From: Ornithinimicrobium sediminis
GTDB taxonomy: Bacteria; Actinomycetota; Actinomycetes; Actinomycetales; Dermatophilaceae
Direction of reading: 5' to 3'
Length of the DNA stretch: 64,000 bases
Assembly: GCF_021272345.1 (NCBI RefSeq)
Contig: NZ_JAJSDQ010000001.1
Coordinates: 682,001-746,000, forward strand
Positions 8,543 to 19,467 of the stretch are shown piece by piece. The stretch's first letter is position 1. Each line of letters begins with the position of its first letter. The translations under genes were made by a program, and so were the position numbers. The notes under the pieces were generated by a model. That model saw nothing but the letters and a program-made list of their open reading frames with translations. It was not told the origin of the DNA and ran no database searches.

Positions 8543-9244
8543 TCAGGGACCTAGGTTCCACCCCGGCGCAGGAACCAGGCGGTGCGGATCCACGATGACG
8601 ATCTGGTCGCGCTCGGTCCTCACCACGCCCTCCCGTCGCAGCTCCCTCAACACGCGGACCACGACCTCACGCACCGTCCCCACGGCATCGGCCACCTCCC
8701 GCTGGGTGACCCGGACCTCGATCTCGTCTCCCGGATCGCGCCCTGGGTCCTGCTGGGCAGCAAGGTCGAGCAGATGCCGGGCCACCCGCTCACGCACGGT
8801 TGCGAAAGCGCTGCCGGGGATCTCTTCGACGAAGCTCACGACCCGTTCGCTGAGCTCGACGAGGAATGCGTTGGCCACGCGAACGTCGTGGGCAGCGGCC
8901 CGCCGAGCGACAGCGGCGTTCATCCTGAGCAGCTCGGCGTCGACCACCGCCTGCACCGAGGCCGGCATGACGAACCGGTCCGAGAACAAGGACACAGACC
9001 CGACGAGCGCACCCGGCCGGCAGTAGCGAACCGTCATGGTGCGCCCATCGGGTGCGGTCACGAAGACCCTGACCACACCAGTTACCATGAGCTCCAGGTG
9101 CGGAGCAGGCTCACCCTCGCGGTGGGTGACTGAGCCGGCCGGGACCTTGGTCCGGACCGCGCCGGCGAGCAGCCGGTCCAGCACCTCCGTCGGCAGCACG
9201 CGCAGGTGAGACCTGCCCACAGCCGTCAGCACGTCAGGATCCAC
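8543..9244 (-). CDS. Crp/Fnr-family transcription regulator
   Basis: A 233-residue protein with a GTG start. Residues about 20-125 form a cyclic-nucleotide-binding-like beta barrel (PAGSVTHREGEPAP, CRPGALVG). A dimer helix follows, then a winged helix (VTQREVADAVGTVREVVVRVLRELRREGVV at about 175-205). The ExxR pattern of cAMP phosphate cassettes is not clear, so the effector may not be cAMP. No N-terminal cysteine cluster is present, so it is not an iron-sulfur Fnr. It lies just upstream of the flavin oxidoreductase gene and is distinct from the Crp homologue at 20.3 kb. Confidence 0.82.
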   Translation of the reverse strand: MDPDVLTAVGRSHLRVLPTEVLDRLLAGAVRTKVPAGSVTHREGEPAPHLELMVTGVVRVFVTAPDGRTMTVRYCRPGALVGSVSLFSDRFVMPASVQAVVDAELLRMNAAVARRAAAHDVRVANAFLVELSERVVSFVEEIPGSAFATVRERVARHLLDLAAQQDPGRDPGDEIEVRVTQREVADAVGTVREVVVRVLRELRREGVVRTERDQIVIVDPHRLVPAPGWNLGP

Positions 9245-9364
9245 AGTCCGACCCTACGGGTGCCATCTGCCGAGGAGCTCCGAGGCCGGACCCGGGGTCC
9301 ACGCTGGTAGTCCGCCTTCCCGCAACGAGCGAGTGGACCGAGGGTGCACCCCGGCCGCACGGTC

Positions 9365-11203
9365 CTACTGGTAGGAGATGAAGTCGGGGGTGGGCTCGAC
9401 CTGCATCGTGGCCTCGGGGGTGAACGGCCCGGGGACGTCCTCGTCGTAGAAGTTCTTCCAGCCCCAGTGCTCCACGTTCGGCGCGTGGTTCTGCAGGGCC
9501 CGCCAGGTGTCCATCTTGCTTCCGTGGGGTCCCTGCCCGTCGGCGTGGATGAGGACGGCGACCTCGGGACGGGACCGGTCCACGTCGTCGGCACCCGGGA
9601 TCATCCGGATCTGGAACTGGTGCAGGACCAGGATCTTCTGCGGCAGGTCGTGCTCCTGCACCAGCCCGGCCATCCAGTCGACGACCTGGTTGACCTCCTC
9701 GACGTCGACCGAGCCGATCCGCACCATGTGCCTCTCGTCGGGGCCCAGGCGCCACTCCGGGTCGAGCGCGAGCCCCACGTGCGGCAGCCGCAGCAGCTCC
9801 TCGTAGATCTGTGCCTGCGTGAGGAAGTCGGTGCGCCCCGGCTGCAGGTCGAGGACGACGTAGACGTCCTTCTCCGCGGCCAGCTCCACCAGCGGCCGCA
9901 GCTGCTCGACCGGCAGCTCGTTGGAGTAGTTGCCGTCAGGACCAGCCTCCTGGGCGGCGACGGTGGCGATGATCTCCAGCGTGGGCACCACGGGCTGGTC
10001 GGTCAGGGACTCGTACCAGGACGCGTGCTCCTGGGCCCGCGTGATCGTCTGCTCGATCGGCTGCTCGCCGAGCACGCCGAGCGCGCCGGTGCTCGGGGTG
10101 CCGTAGAGCGCCACGTAGGTCTTGCCCGGCAGCGCCGTCAGACCGCCTCCGGGCAGCTCGACACCCGTGGCCGCCGCACGTGCGCGCCAGTCCAGCGAGT
10201 CGGGGTCGCCGAACTCCGCACCCAGTCCCACCAGGCTCGTCACGTCCGAGCCGGCGTCGGCGAAGGCGGCCAAGGACTCCGACGTGGCACCCGGGTCACC
10301 CTCGGGCAGGACGAGCACCTGTGCCCCGGCGGCCCGGGCCGTCCCGACGGCGGAGGTCTGTGCGGGGTCCCCGGTCGACAGGACGAGGGCGCCGTCGAGC
10401 GGTGGCGGGGGCGCGGTCTGGGGCAGCTCGTCCCGGTCGGACTCCAGGGGTGCCGGGGTCTGCGGCCCGGCGGTGCTCCCGGCACGGTCGGCCTCCTCCC
10501 CCGTGGACCCGTCGCCGGGTGGCTCGGTGGAGCCGTCCGCGTCGCTGGGTGCCGGGGCGGCCGTCGTCGCGTCGTCGTCTCCGGTGCCGTCGTCTCCTGT
10601 GCCGCTCGACCCGTCCGGCACGAGGATGACAGGCGAGGCCTGGTCCAGGTCGGCGACCTGCTGCACCTGGTCGTCCGGTCCCACGGCGCTGCGCTCGGCC
10701 TCACCTGCGACGAGGGAGGCGAGCTCCGCGTCGTCGGCGGGCACGACCACGTCGATGCCTGGGTCCTGCACGGCACCGACGACGAGGGCCACCTCGGTGC
10801 CCAGCCGGGCCAGCTCGTCGGACGTCCCGGGACCGTCCACCAGCACGGGGACGCCCAGGGCCACCGCGGCCGACGCCGCCCGCAGCTGCTCCTCGGCGGA
10901 GGTGAGCACGACAACGGGGGCCTGGGCGAAGAAGTGGGCGCTCGTGGCGGCACCCAGGGTGCCGGGGTCACCACCGTCGAGCACCACCGTGCCCTCCTGG
11001 GCCGTGGAGACCGTCGCCACGAGGGCGTCGGGGTCGACGGAGGAGCCGTCGGTGCCACGGGCACCGTCACTTCCCTCGACGTCGTCCCCGTCCGAGCCGG
11101 GCGAGCACGCGACGAGCAGCAACGCCAGCATGGCGGTGGCCGCCACGCCCCGGCGCCGAGGGCCTCGTCGTGGGACGTCGCCGAAGGACAGGCGGTCTGA
11201 CAT
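9365..11203 (-). CDS. Large secreted lipoprotein with Asp/Ser/Pro-rich linker
   Basis: A 612-residue protein. The N-terminus has a twin-arginine-rich basic stretch, a hydrophobic core and an LLVAC lipobox (Cys33). An N-terminal alpha/beta domain (about 55-190) is followed by an acidic, proline-rich linker (about 195-265), a second alpha/beta domain resembling cell-wall-binding repeat modules (about 270-330), and a C-terminal domain of about 250 residues (KTYVALYGTPST to the end). The C-terminal part looks like a TIM-barrel-type domain with several acidic and aromatic positions, such as YVVLDLQPGRTDF and ALDPEWRL. I do not recognise the enzyme family with confidence; a surface hydrolase is possible. 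The start has no close ribosome site, but no better start precedes the signal peptide. Confidence 0.7.
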   Translation of the reverse strand: MSDRLSFGDVPRRGPRRRGVAATAMLALLLVACSPGSDGDDVEGSDGARGTDGSSVDPDALVATVSTAQEGTVVLDGGDPGTLGAATSAHFFAQAPVVVLTSAEEQLRAASAAVALGVPVLVDGPGTSDELARLGTEVALVVGAVQDPGIDVVVPADDAELASLVAGEAERSAVGPDDQVQQVADLDQASPVILVPDGSSGTGDDGTGDDDATTAAPAPSDADGSTEPPGDGSTGEEADRAGSTAGPQTPAPLESDRDELPQTAPPPPLDGALVLSTGDPAQTSAVGTARAAGAQVLVLPEGDPGATSESLAAFADAGSDVTSLVGLGAEFGDPDSLDWRARAAATGVELPGGGLTALPGKTYVALYGTPSTGALGVLGEQPIEQTITRAQEHASWYESLTDQPVVPTLEIIATVAAQEAGPDGNYSNELPVEQLRPLVELAAEKDVYVVLDLQPGRTDFLTQAQIYEELLRLPHVGLALDPEWRLGPDERHMVRIGSVDVEEVNQVVDWMAGLVQEHDLPQKILVLHQFQIRMIPGADDVDRSRPEVAVLIHADGQGPHGSKMDTWRALQNHAPNVEHWGWKNFYDEDVPGPFTPEATMQVEPTPDFISYQ

Positions 11204-11301
11204 GGTGTGCTCCCGAGCTCGTGGACGTTCCCCAGGCTAACCGCGCTCGTCCGTGAGGTCGCGACCGAGGGCCATCTCGGCGGGTCACTCCGACCGACCG
11301 G

Positions 11302-11844
11302 TCACCACGCGACCAGCTCGGAGGCCAGCGCGAGCACGACCGGCAGCACGGTGGTGAGCACGAACGCCGGGAGGAAGGCCAGCCCCAGAGGCACGACCAG
11401 GCGGACGGAGAGACGTGCCGTGGCGGTCTCGACCCCGGCCAGGGTGTCTCGCCGCAGGTCTGCCGCGGCGGAGGCCAGCAGCCCTGCCGGAGGCACACCG
11501 GCCCGCCCCGCCAGCCCCAGCGCACGGCGCGCCGGGTCCCAGTGCGCCGGCACCAGCTCCCACGCCTCGTCGTCGTCCAGCCCCCAGGCCACGCCCGCTG
11601 CCACGGTGAGCAGCTGTCTGCCCAGCGGGCCGCCCACGGCCCGGGCGACCTGCCGTAGGGCTCCCTGCAGGTCGGTGCCTCCGTCCATGGCCAGGGCGAG
11701 CAGCTCGAGCGACTCGGGCACGCCCGCCTCGAGCGCGTGGCCCGGACGACGGTCTCGGCGGCCACTCGCTGCGCCGGCCACCCGCCACGGACGGCTCCGG
11801 GGCCAGAGCAGGACCGCGAGCGTGAGTGCCAGGGCCGCGCTCAC
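11302..11844 (-). CDS. tadC: Tad pilus platform protein TadC-like
   Basis: A 180-residue type II secretion F-domain protein. The GTG at 11844 overlaps the tadB stop (GTGA), fixing the start. It opens with a hydrophobic segment, has a cytoplasmic helical region (EAGVPESLELLALAMDGGTDLQGALRQVA), and ends with a hydrophobic hairpin (VRLVVPLGLAFLPAFVLTTVLPVVL). In actinobacterial tad loci TadB and TadC form the inner-membrane platform on which the TadA ATPase acts. The next genes downstream should be the pilin genes, but a foreign lipoprotein gene follows instead. Confidence 0.85.
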   Translation of the reverse strand: MSAALALTLAVLLWPRSRPWRVAGAASGRRDRRPGHALEAGVPESLELLALAMDGGTDLQGALRQVARAVGGPLGRQLLTVAAGVAWGLDDDEAWELVPAHWDPARRALGLAGRAGVPPAGLLASAAADLRRDTLAGVETATARLSVRLVVPLGLAFLPAFVLTTVLPVVLALASELVAW

Positions 11845-12530
11845 GCGATCTCCCGCACCACGCCGCGCATCATCCGTGCCACCAGCCACCGCCCCACCAG
11901 CAGCATGACGAGCCCGCTGCCCAGCGAGAGCGCCCCGAGGAGGGTGCCGTACAGCTGGTCCGGCCCCAGCCCCAGGGTGAGAGCAGCCAGCGCCCCCAGC
12001 ACGGGCAGGACGCTCAGCAGGGTGGATGTCGCACGGGCACCCGCGGTCGCGGTGTCGAGCCGCTGACGCAGCTGGGTGCGCGCCCGGGACGACGCCGCCG
12101 TGGAGCACACCGCCTCGGCGAGGGGGCACCCCAGACGCTCGCTGAGGCCCCAGGCCCGGGCCAGCGCCGCGATCTCGGGATGCTGCTCGTGTCGGGCCAC
12201 CCGCTCCCAGACCGCGCCGGCCGGACGGCCCTGCTCAGCGGCTCCCAGCACCGGGCCGAGGACCGTGGAGCGCCATCCGTCCCGGTCGACCACCAGACAG
12301 GCCCGCAGTGCCTCGGCCGGCGTGAGGCCCGCCCGCAGCGCCGCTCCGAGGTCGTCCAGCAGCTCGACGACACGGGTGTCCGTCCCGCCCCCGCCCCGGC
12401 GCAGGCGGCGCGCCGCCCACGTGCTCCCCCGGTCCAGTGCCCGGCGACCACGCACAGCCGTCAGCGACATCGCCGGTCCGCCCGGCCGCAGGAGGAGCGC
12501 GACCACGACCAGCACCGCCGCCGCCGTCAC
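11841..12530 (-). CDS. tadB: Tad pilus platform protein TadB-like
   Basis: A 229-residue type II secretion F-domain protein with a GTG start overlapping the tadA stop (GTGA). It has an N-terminal membrane helix, a cytoplasmic stretch with the family pattern LDDLGAALRAGLTPAEALRAC, and two C-terminal hydrophobic segments (LLSVLPVLGALAALTLGLG and SGLVMLLVGRWLVARMM). It is coupled to tadA and tadC and is a probable inner-membrane platform partner of TadC. Confidence 0.87.
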   Translation of the reverse strand: MTAAAVLVVVALLLRPGGPAMSLTAVRGRRALDRGSTWAARRLRRGGGGTDTRVVELLDDLGAALRAGLTPAEALRACLVVDRDGWRSTVLGPVLGAAEQGRPAGAVWERVARHEQHPEIAALARAWGLSERLGCPLAEAVCSTAASSRARTQLRQRLDTATAGARATSTLLSVLPVLGALAALTLGLGPDQLYGTLLGALSLGSGLVMLLVGRWLVARMMRGVVREIA

Positions 12531-13663
12531 CGCGCCTCACCCTCGGTCAGCTGCCGCAGCAGCGGCCAGCCGGGGCCGCGGTGCCACCCCTCGCCCTGTG
12601 CCCGCAGCGCCGTGTGCACCTCGGCCGCGGCGCCCGACCGCTCGAGCACCGCGATCTCCTCGACCCTGCGGACCCCGCACCGGCGGCCGACATGGACGAC
12701 CACCCGCACCGCCGAGGCGACCTGGGTGTGCACGGCCGGCCCGTCGAGCCCCGCCAGCGCCCCGAGAGCCTCGAACCGGGCGACCACGTCGGCGGCGGAG
12801 TTGGCGTGCAGGGTGCCGCACCCGCCCTCGTGGCCGGTGTTCATCGCGGCCAGGAGCTCGCGGACCTCCGCGCCTCTGACCTCCCCCAGGACCAGCCGGT
12901 CGGGACGCATCCGCAGCGACTGGCGCACCAGCGTCGTCAGGGTGACCTCGCCGCGCCCCTCGACGTTGCGCCCCCGCGCCTGCAGGTGCACCACGTGCGG
13001 ATGGTCCACCCGCAGCTCGCGGGTGTCCTCGACGACGACGATGCGTTCCTGCGGCGGCACCACGGCCAGCATGGCGCCCAGCAGGGTCGTCTTGCCGCTG
13101 CCGGTGCCGCCGCCGATCACGAAGGCCACCCGGTGACCGACCACGGCACGCAGCAGGCCGGCGGTCGTCGGGTCCAGCATCCGCCACTCCTGCAGGTCCT
13201 CCAGGCTGGGCACCTGCCTGCGCGGGACCCGCAGGCTGATGTGCGCTGCCCCCTCGACCAGGGGCGGCAGGATCGCGTGCAGCCGCACGCCACCGGGCAG
13301 CACACCGTCGACATAGGGCGCCGCATCGTCGAGCCGCTGCCCCGCCAGCCCCGACAGCCGCACGGCGAGGCGGCGCAGCGACGGCTCGTCCCGGATCTCG
13401 ACCGCCGCTGCCTCCAGGCCCCGGCCGCGGTCGACATAGACGCTCCCGGCGCCGTTCACGAGCACGTCCGTGACACGGGGGTCGGCGACCAGGTCCTCCA
13501 ACGGCCCCAGCCCGAGCACGGCGCGGTGCAGGTCCTGCCGGGCCACCCCCGGGTCGGCCTCCGGGGCGTCCGCCCTGGCCCGGGCCAGTCTGCCCACCCG
13601 GTGCGGGGTGGGCAGGTTGCCGCGGAGGATCTCGGCGTGCAGGAGCGGGTCGACCTGGCTCAT
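12527..13663 (-). CDS. tadA: Tad/Flp pilus secretion ATPase (TadA/CpaF family)
   Basis: A 378-residue hexameric secretion ATPase of the GspE/VirB11 superfamily. Walker A GGTGSGKT is at 185-192, the Asp-box region VVVEDTREL at about 209-217, Walker B-like RLVLGEVRG at 256-264, and the His box TGHEGGCGTLHANS at 276-289. The N-terminal domain (DPRVTDVLVNGAGSVYVDRG) matches CpaF/Rv3659c-type proteins, and the length is normal. ATG 13663 is chosen from family length; a far longer in-frame extension runs to 14191 across the divergent CAAX protease gene. It powers pilus assembly together with the TadB/TadC genes. The septum-site ssd gene that often precedes it is absent. Confidence 0.92.
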   Translation of the reverse strand: MSQVDPLLHAEILRGNLPTPHRVGRLARARADAPEADPGVARQDLHRAVLGLGPLEDLVADPRVTDVLVNGAGSVYVDRGRGLEAAAVEIRDEPSLRRLAVRLSGLAGQRLDDAAPYVDGVLPGGVRLHAILPPLVEGAAHISLRVPRRQVPSLEDLQEWRMLDPTTAGLLRAVVGHRVAFVIGGGTGSGKTTLLGAMLAVVPPQERIVVVEDTRELRVDHPHVVHLQARGRNVEGRGEVTLTTLVRQSLRMRPDRLVLGEVRGAEVRELLAAMNTGHEGGCGTLHANSAADVVARFEALGALAGLDGPAVHTQVASAVRVVVHVGRRCGVRRVEEIAVLERSGAAAEVHTALRAQGEGWHRGPGWPLLRQLTEGEAR

Positions 13664-13802
13664 GCAGTGTGACGGTAGGCAGGCGTGGGCGGACGGAGCG
13701 TGTCGTCCACAGGTCGCAGGTGCCGCGACCACCCCGCGTCGACCCTGTGCATGCGACCCCCCACGCACTATCCTGAGGGCACCCAGCAGAGGGAGGGTCG
13801 GC

Positions 13803-14597
13803 GTGACGCACCGGCACCGCGGCACGGTGGGCGGTCTCGTCCCGGCCCTGCGCCGTCGCCTCGAGGGCCTGGGCGCTCCTGCGGACCCCGGTCCGGCCCT
13901 GCCCGGAAGGCTGCGCCCAGGCTGGGCCACCGCCACAGTGGTCGGCGCGCTCGTGCTCGTGCCCTTGGGGCGGCACGCGCTCGGCTGGGACATGCTGTGG
14001 CTCGGCCCGCCGGCGGCGGTCGCCCTGCTGGCCTTCGCGCGATGGTCGGGGCTGTCCTGGGACGAGCTCGGCCTCTCCCGCAGCACCCTGGCCCGCGGAG
14101 CGCTCTGGGGCGCAGGCGCAGCCGCCGTCGTGGGGGGCGTGTACCTCGTCGGTGTGCTGCTGCCCGCCACCCGGACGGCGTTCGTCGACACCCGCTACCA
14201 GGGGTCCGCGCTGGAGGCACTCGCCACGGCCCTGGTCGTCATCCCGCTGGGGACGGTGCTGTTCGAGGAGGTCGCCTTCCGCTCCGTGCTGTGGGCCTTC
14301 CTGGCCCGGCACGCACCCGCCTGGCAGGTGATGGCCGCGACGTCAGGGCTGTTCGGGCTCTGGCACGTGCTCCCTGCGCTCGACTCCACGGCCAACCAGG
14401 CCGTCGCGACGCTCGGCGACGAGCCCGCGGCCCGGGTCGGGATCGTGCTCGGCACGGTGGTCCTCACCACGCTCGGTGGGCTGGTCTTCGCCGAGCTGCG
14501 CCGGCGCACCGGCAGCCTCTGGGCACCGGTCGGGCTGCACTGGGCGACCAACGGGCTGGGCGTGCTCTTCGGGGCTGTCGCGACCCGGCTGGACTGA
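13803..14597 (+). CDS. CPBP-family intramembrane glutamic endopeptidase
   Basis: A 264-residue membrane protein. GTG 13803 has a GGGAGGG site directly upstream. It has about six hydrophobic segments and the three CPBP (CAAX protease and bacteriocin-processing) motifs: EEVAFR at 155-160, FGLWH at 184-188 and HWATN at 246-250. Members cleave membrane proteins or act in bacteriocin self-immunity; the substrate here is unknown. It is transcribed divergently from tadA, and two strong hairpins follow its stop. Confidence 0.88.
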   Translation: MTHRHRGTVGGLVPALRRRLEGLGAPADPGPALPGRLRPGWATATVVGALVLVPLGRHALGWDMLWLGPPAAVALLAFARWSGLSWDELGLSRSTLARGALWGAGAAAVVGGVYLVGVLLPATRTAFVDTRYQGSALEALATALVVIPLGTVLFEEVAFRSVLWAFLARHAPAWQVMAATSGLFGLWHVLPALDSTANQAVATLGDEPAARVGIVLGTVVLTTLGGLVFAELRRRTGSLWAPVGLHWATNGLGVLFGAVATRLD

Positions 14598-14636
14598 CCT
14601 GGCCGGCTGCCCGACCGACCTGGAGGTGGCAAGGGG

Positions 14637-14668
14637 ACGGCCCCGGCTGGGGGGGTAGCCGGGGCCGT
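14637..14668. terminator. Inverted repeat, probable bidirectional terminator
   Basis: A perfect 12-bp stem (ACGGCCCCGGCT at 14637-14648, pairing with 14657-14668) with an 8-base loop, 40 bases after the CPBP protease stop. There is no T-tract, as is common in high-GC actinomycetes. It lies in the 449-base convergent gap between the protease gene and the Fic-like gene; apart from the hairpins I see nothing else in that gap. Confidence 0.6.
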
Positions 14669-14813
14669 CGACGCTCGAAGCCTGGGGGGTGGCCCCGAAC
14701 GCCCGCGCTCAACCCCGAAGGGGAGCGCTGTGCGATCAAGTATGCACGTCGGGTGGGCCAACTGCAAGCACGCCCCCGGGGGTTTGCCGGAGGTCCTCAG
14801 GATGCGTGCCACG

Positions 14814-14848
14814 CGCGAAGACGCCTCGTCCAGCGAGGCGTCTTCGCG
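14814..14848. terminator. Perfect 15-bp hairpin between convergent genes
   Basis: CGCGAAGACGCCTCG (14814-14828) pairs perfectly with 14834-14848 across a 5-base loop. It has no U-tract on either strand. It is placed roughly midway between the CPBP protease and the convergent Fic-like gene, as expected for a bidirectional transcription stop. A weaker GAGGTTT/AAACCTC pair with an 11-base loop lies at 14965-14989, nearer the Fic-like gene. Confidence 0.6.
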
Positions 14849-15046
14849 GCGATGGCGTCCGAGGGAACAGAGCGTGCATCTCTAGCCGTCGGGATGGGTC
14901 AAGCCCAGCCAGACCGGTCCATCAGTGGACTGCCCGCGCGTGGGTCCTCAGGCCGTCACCGCCGGAGGTTTCCGACGGGCGAAAACCTCTCCCCCTTGAT
15001 ACACCCGCGGCGACGCAAAGACAAGGACAACCCGCATCGCCGCAGG

Positions 15047-15934
15047 TCAGACGGTGCGACCTGCGAGCACGGCGTCGGCGACCGCGATGCCGTGGGCGGC
15101 CGCTGTCTCCGCCGCCTCGGCGCAGTGGAGCAGCCACAGCCGCACCCCCTCCGGCCCTCCGGACACGTATGCCGTGAGCGCACCCCGGTAGTCCGCGCCC
15201 ACCTTCTCGGCGTGCCCGGCCTCGGGGACGGCCACGCCGGTGGGGTCCAGCCCGCCCGCCCGCAGCACGACCCGCTCCAGCGCCCGGGCCACCAGCCCGT
15301 TGCCCTGGACGAACGGGCGGGCGGCGACGACCTCGGCGTGCACCAGGGAGGCCACGAGCAGCGCCGGCGCGCGGCCCTGCGGCACTCCGCCCAGCAGCTC
15401 GGCCAGCCCGGCCAGCCGGCCCGCCAGGTCCACCGGCTCCGGCGGCGGCCCCAGCTCGACCCACTCCGCGCACTCCTCGCCCGCGCCACGTGGCCGGCCC
15501 ACCTGGCCGGCCGGCAGCACCAGGGAGGCAGCAGCCACGTGCAGGTGGGCCAGCACCTGCGCCGGAGCAGCCAGCTGCGCCGCACCGACGTGCTCGGTGG
15601 CCGCGGTCACCTGCACCGCACAGCGCAGCGTGCGCCATACGGGGTCCGGCTCGACCGGCCACTCCTGGGCCCCCCGCACGAGGTCGCGCACCACGCGCAC
15701 GCTCCCCTGGGAGCCCGCCACCTCGGCCCCCTCCAGCAGCGCGCTCGCCGTCGCACCCCGCACCCGGGACTCCGCTGCCGCCTCCGGGATCCGCCGGCGC
15801 AGCGCCTGGTGCCACCGCAGCCGGGTGCACGCGTCCCTGGCGGAGGCGACCGCGTCGGCCACCCCCGGAAGGTCGAGCAGCGCCGCCACCGGGTCCGGCG
15901 CCGTGGCGCCACGGGGCCGGGAGATGTCCGTCAC
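15047..15934 (-). CDS. Fic-like protein with degenerate active-site motif
   Basis: A 295-residue protein with a GTG start. Residues about 190-220 correspond to the Fic core, but the catalytic motif HPFx(D/E)GNGRxxR reads [12 protein letters not shown] at 206-217: the catalytic histidine is Arg206, the metal-binding acid is Gln210 and the first arginine is Leu214. An SxxxEG segment at 64-69 resembles the inhibitory motif of Fic enzymes. AMP-transfer by the usual mechanism is therefore unlikely; a changed activity or a binding role is possible. It is divergent from acs, sharing an 87-base promoter region. Confidence 0.65.
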   Translation of the reverse strand: MTDISRPRGATAPDPVAALLDLPGVADAVASARDACTRLRWHQALRRRIPEAAAESRVRGATASALLEGAEVAGSQGSVRVVRDLVRGAQEWPVEPDPVWRTLRCAVQVTAATEHVGAAQLAAPAQVLAHLHVAAASLVLPAGQVGRPRGAGEECAEWVELGPPPEPVDLAGRLAGLAELLGGVPQGRAPALLVASLVHAEVVAARPFVQGNGLVARALERVVLRAGGLDPTGVAVPEAGHAEKVGADYRGALTAYVSGGPEGVRLWLLHCAEAAETAAAHGIAVADAVLAGRTV

Positions 15935-16021
15935 GCCCGGCAGCCTACGTGCACTGCCGTTGCCGAAACGGCGGCGAGTAGGTTGAGTGAGAACTCCGAC
16001 CGACGTCGCTCAGGAGGCACT

Positions 16022-17986
<1,965 letters not shown>

Positions 17987-18095
17987 GCCGTCACCCGGGA
18001 GCCCCGGAGGGCAGCGTGCTTAAGGAGTGAAGTTTTGCCAAATCTTTGCCCACGAGGACTGCTCGCCTGACCCGCGAGGATGCATCATGGAGGTG

Positions 18096-18202
18096 TCGAC
18101 GCGGAGCCGCACCACCAGGTGCACGCCCACCGGCTGTCACGGGACCGGTGCAGCGTCGATGGGTGCCCACCCGACACAAACAGGGGGTGTCGGGTGGGCA
18201 CC
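18096..18202 (+). ncRNA. Candidate structured RNA in the acs 3' region
   Basis: In the 318-base gap after acs, four helices nest in order: an outer 7-bp helix (TCGACGC 18096-18102 with 18153-18159) enclosing a 5-bp hairpin (18109-18113/18118-18122) and a 6-bp hairpin (18128-18133/18145-18150). This makes a three-way junction. Two bases later comes a perfect 16-bp hairpin (18162-18177/18187-18202) with a 9-base loop. The last hairpin alone could be the acs terminator. The ordered junction just before it suggests a small RNA or a cis-element. No known riboswitch core was recognised. The remainder of the gap is AT-richer just after acs and otherwise featureless. Confidence 0.35.
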
Positions 18203-18304
18203 AACAACGTCCGGTCCCTGCTTCGGGCTCCTCCCTCCGCACGCGTCCTGAGGCGAGGCGTCGCTCGTCCGGCGAGCCCAGGGACGACCAGATAGAGTCG
18301 CGCC

Positions 18305-18826
18305 ATGGCTACCTCAGCAGAGTCGACAGACGCGCCGCCCTCGCCGCCGCAGGGGGTCGTGCCCGAGCGCACCATCGGCCAGCTGGTCGCTGACGCCTCC
18401 GCCGACATGTCCGCGATCGTGCGCAGCGAGATCGAGCTGGCCAAGGTCGAGATCACGCAGGACGTCACGCACGCCGGCAAGGGCATCGGGATGTTCGTCG
18501 GTGCCGCGGCGCTGTCCGCCTACGGCTTCGGTCTGCTCCTCCTGGCCGCCGCCTGGGGGCTGGCGGCGGCCGGTCTGCCGCTGTGGGCGGGGCTGCTCAT
18601 CGTCGCCGTCGCGCTCTTCCTCGTCGCGGGGATCCTGGCCCTGGTGGGCAAGAAGCAGGTCGGCAAGGTGCAGGGCAAGCCGGTCAAGGCGATCGACAAC
18701 GCCCAGAAGACGGTCGCCGTGGTCAAGCCGCCCGCTCGGAAGCCTGACCAGCCGGCGCCCGCCGGCGTCGGGCCCGCTGTCGCGACGTCGGGCGCCACCG
18801 CGGCCACGGAGTCGCGGCACGCCTGA
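18305..18826 (+). CDS. Holin-X (superfamily III) family membrane protein
   Basis: A 173-residue protein. The N-terminal region (about 1-60) has TIGQLVADASADMSAIVRSEIELAKVEI, the amphipathic helix typical of the actinobacterial holin-X/DUF1469 family. Two transmembrane helices follow (about 68-90 and 95-118), then a polar, proline/alanine-rich tail. Despite the phage-derived family name these are chromosomal housekeeping membrane proteins in actinomycetes, with no proven lytic role. It lies between acs and the convergent NUDIX gene. Confidence 0.82.
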   Translation: MATSAESTDAPPSPPQGVVPERTIGQLVADASADMSAIVRSEIELAKVEITQDVTHAGKGIGMFVGAAALSAYGFGLLLLAAAWGLAAAGLPLWAGLLIVAVALFLVAGILALVGKKQVGKVQGKPVKAIDNAQKTVAVVKPPARKPDQPAPAGVGPAVATSGATAATESRHA

Positions 18827-18840
18827 CCCGGTCGCGGGTC

Positions 18841-19467
18841 TCAGGCCGACAGGTCACGCACGTCGCCGCGGTCCCACTCCTGGGTCAGCCCGGCCAGGTC
18901 GAGCACCTTGTCCAGCAGGCCACCGGTGAACCCCCAGACCAGCAGGCCCTCCGCGTCGAAGGCCGGCCCGACGAACCCGCTCGGGTGCCGCACCAGGAAG
19001 CGGCGCCGCGGGTCGACCAGGTGGTCGACCGGCACCCGCAGCACCTGCGCCACCTCCTCGGGCTGGCGCACCCAGACCGGCGCCGGCCGTTGCCACCACG
19101 CGAGCACCGGGGTCACGTCGTAGCCGCTGACCGGGATGTGCAGCGCCGGCAGCTGGGCGACGACCTCCACTCCCGCACGCTCCAGCCCGATCTCCTCGTG
19201 CGCCTCCCGCAGCGCCGTGGCGGCCAGGTCGGGGTCGCCGGGCTCCCGGCCACCGCCGGGGAAGGACACCTGGCCAGGGTGGGAGCGCATGCTGTGCGAG
19301 CGCTCGGTCAGCACCACCTCGGTGCGGCCGTCGTGAGCGACCCCGAAGAGCATCAGCACCGCCGACTCGCGCCGCCCGCCGCCCTCGGGCGGCAGGAAAC
19401 GGCTGAACCACTCCCCCGGGACCGTGCCCACCCGGTCGATGAGCTCGTCCATCCACGACGGCCTCAC
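18841..19467 (-). CDS. NUDIX hydrolase, CoA pyrophosphatase-like
   Basis: A 208-residue protein. GTG 19467 overlaps the nth stop as GTGA; ATG 19452 is the alternative. The region [20 protein letters not shown] followed by [11 protein letters not shown] (about residues 80-108) is the extended NUDIX box of the CoA-pyrophosphatase (NudL, UPF0035) branch, which cleaves CoA or short nucleoside-diphosphate derivatives. The length fits. The same gene pair, NUDIX after nth, occurs in mycobacteria (Rv3672c region). Confidence 0.9.
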   Translation of the reverse strand: MRPSWMDELIDRVGTVPGEWFSRFLPPEGGGRRESAVLMLFGVAHDGRTEVVLTERSHSMRSHPGQVSFPGGGREPGDPDLAATALREAHEEIGLERAGVEVVAQLPALHIPVSGYDVTPVLAWWQRPAPVWVRQPEEVAQVLRVPVDHLVDPRRRFLVRHPSGFVGPAFDAEGLLVWGFTGGLLDKVLDLAGLTQEWDRGDVRDLSA

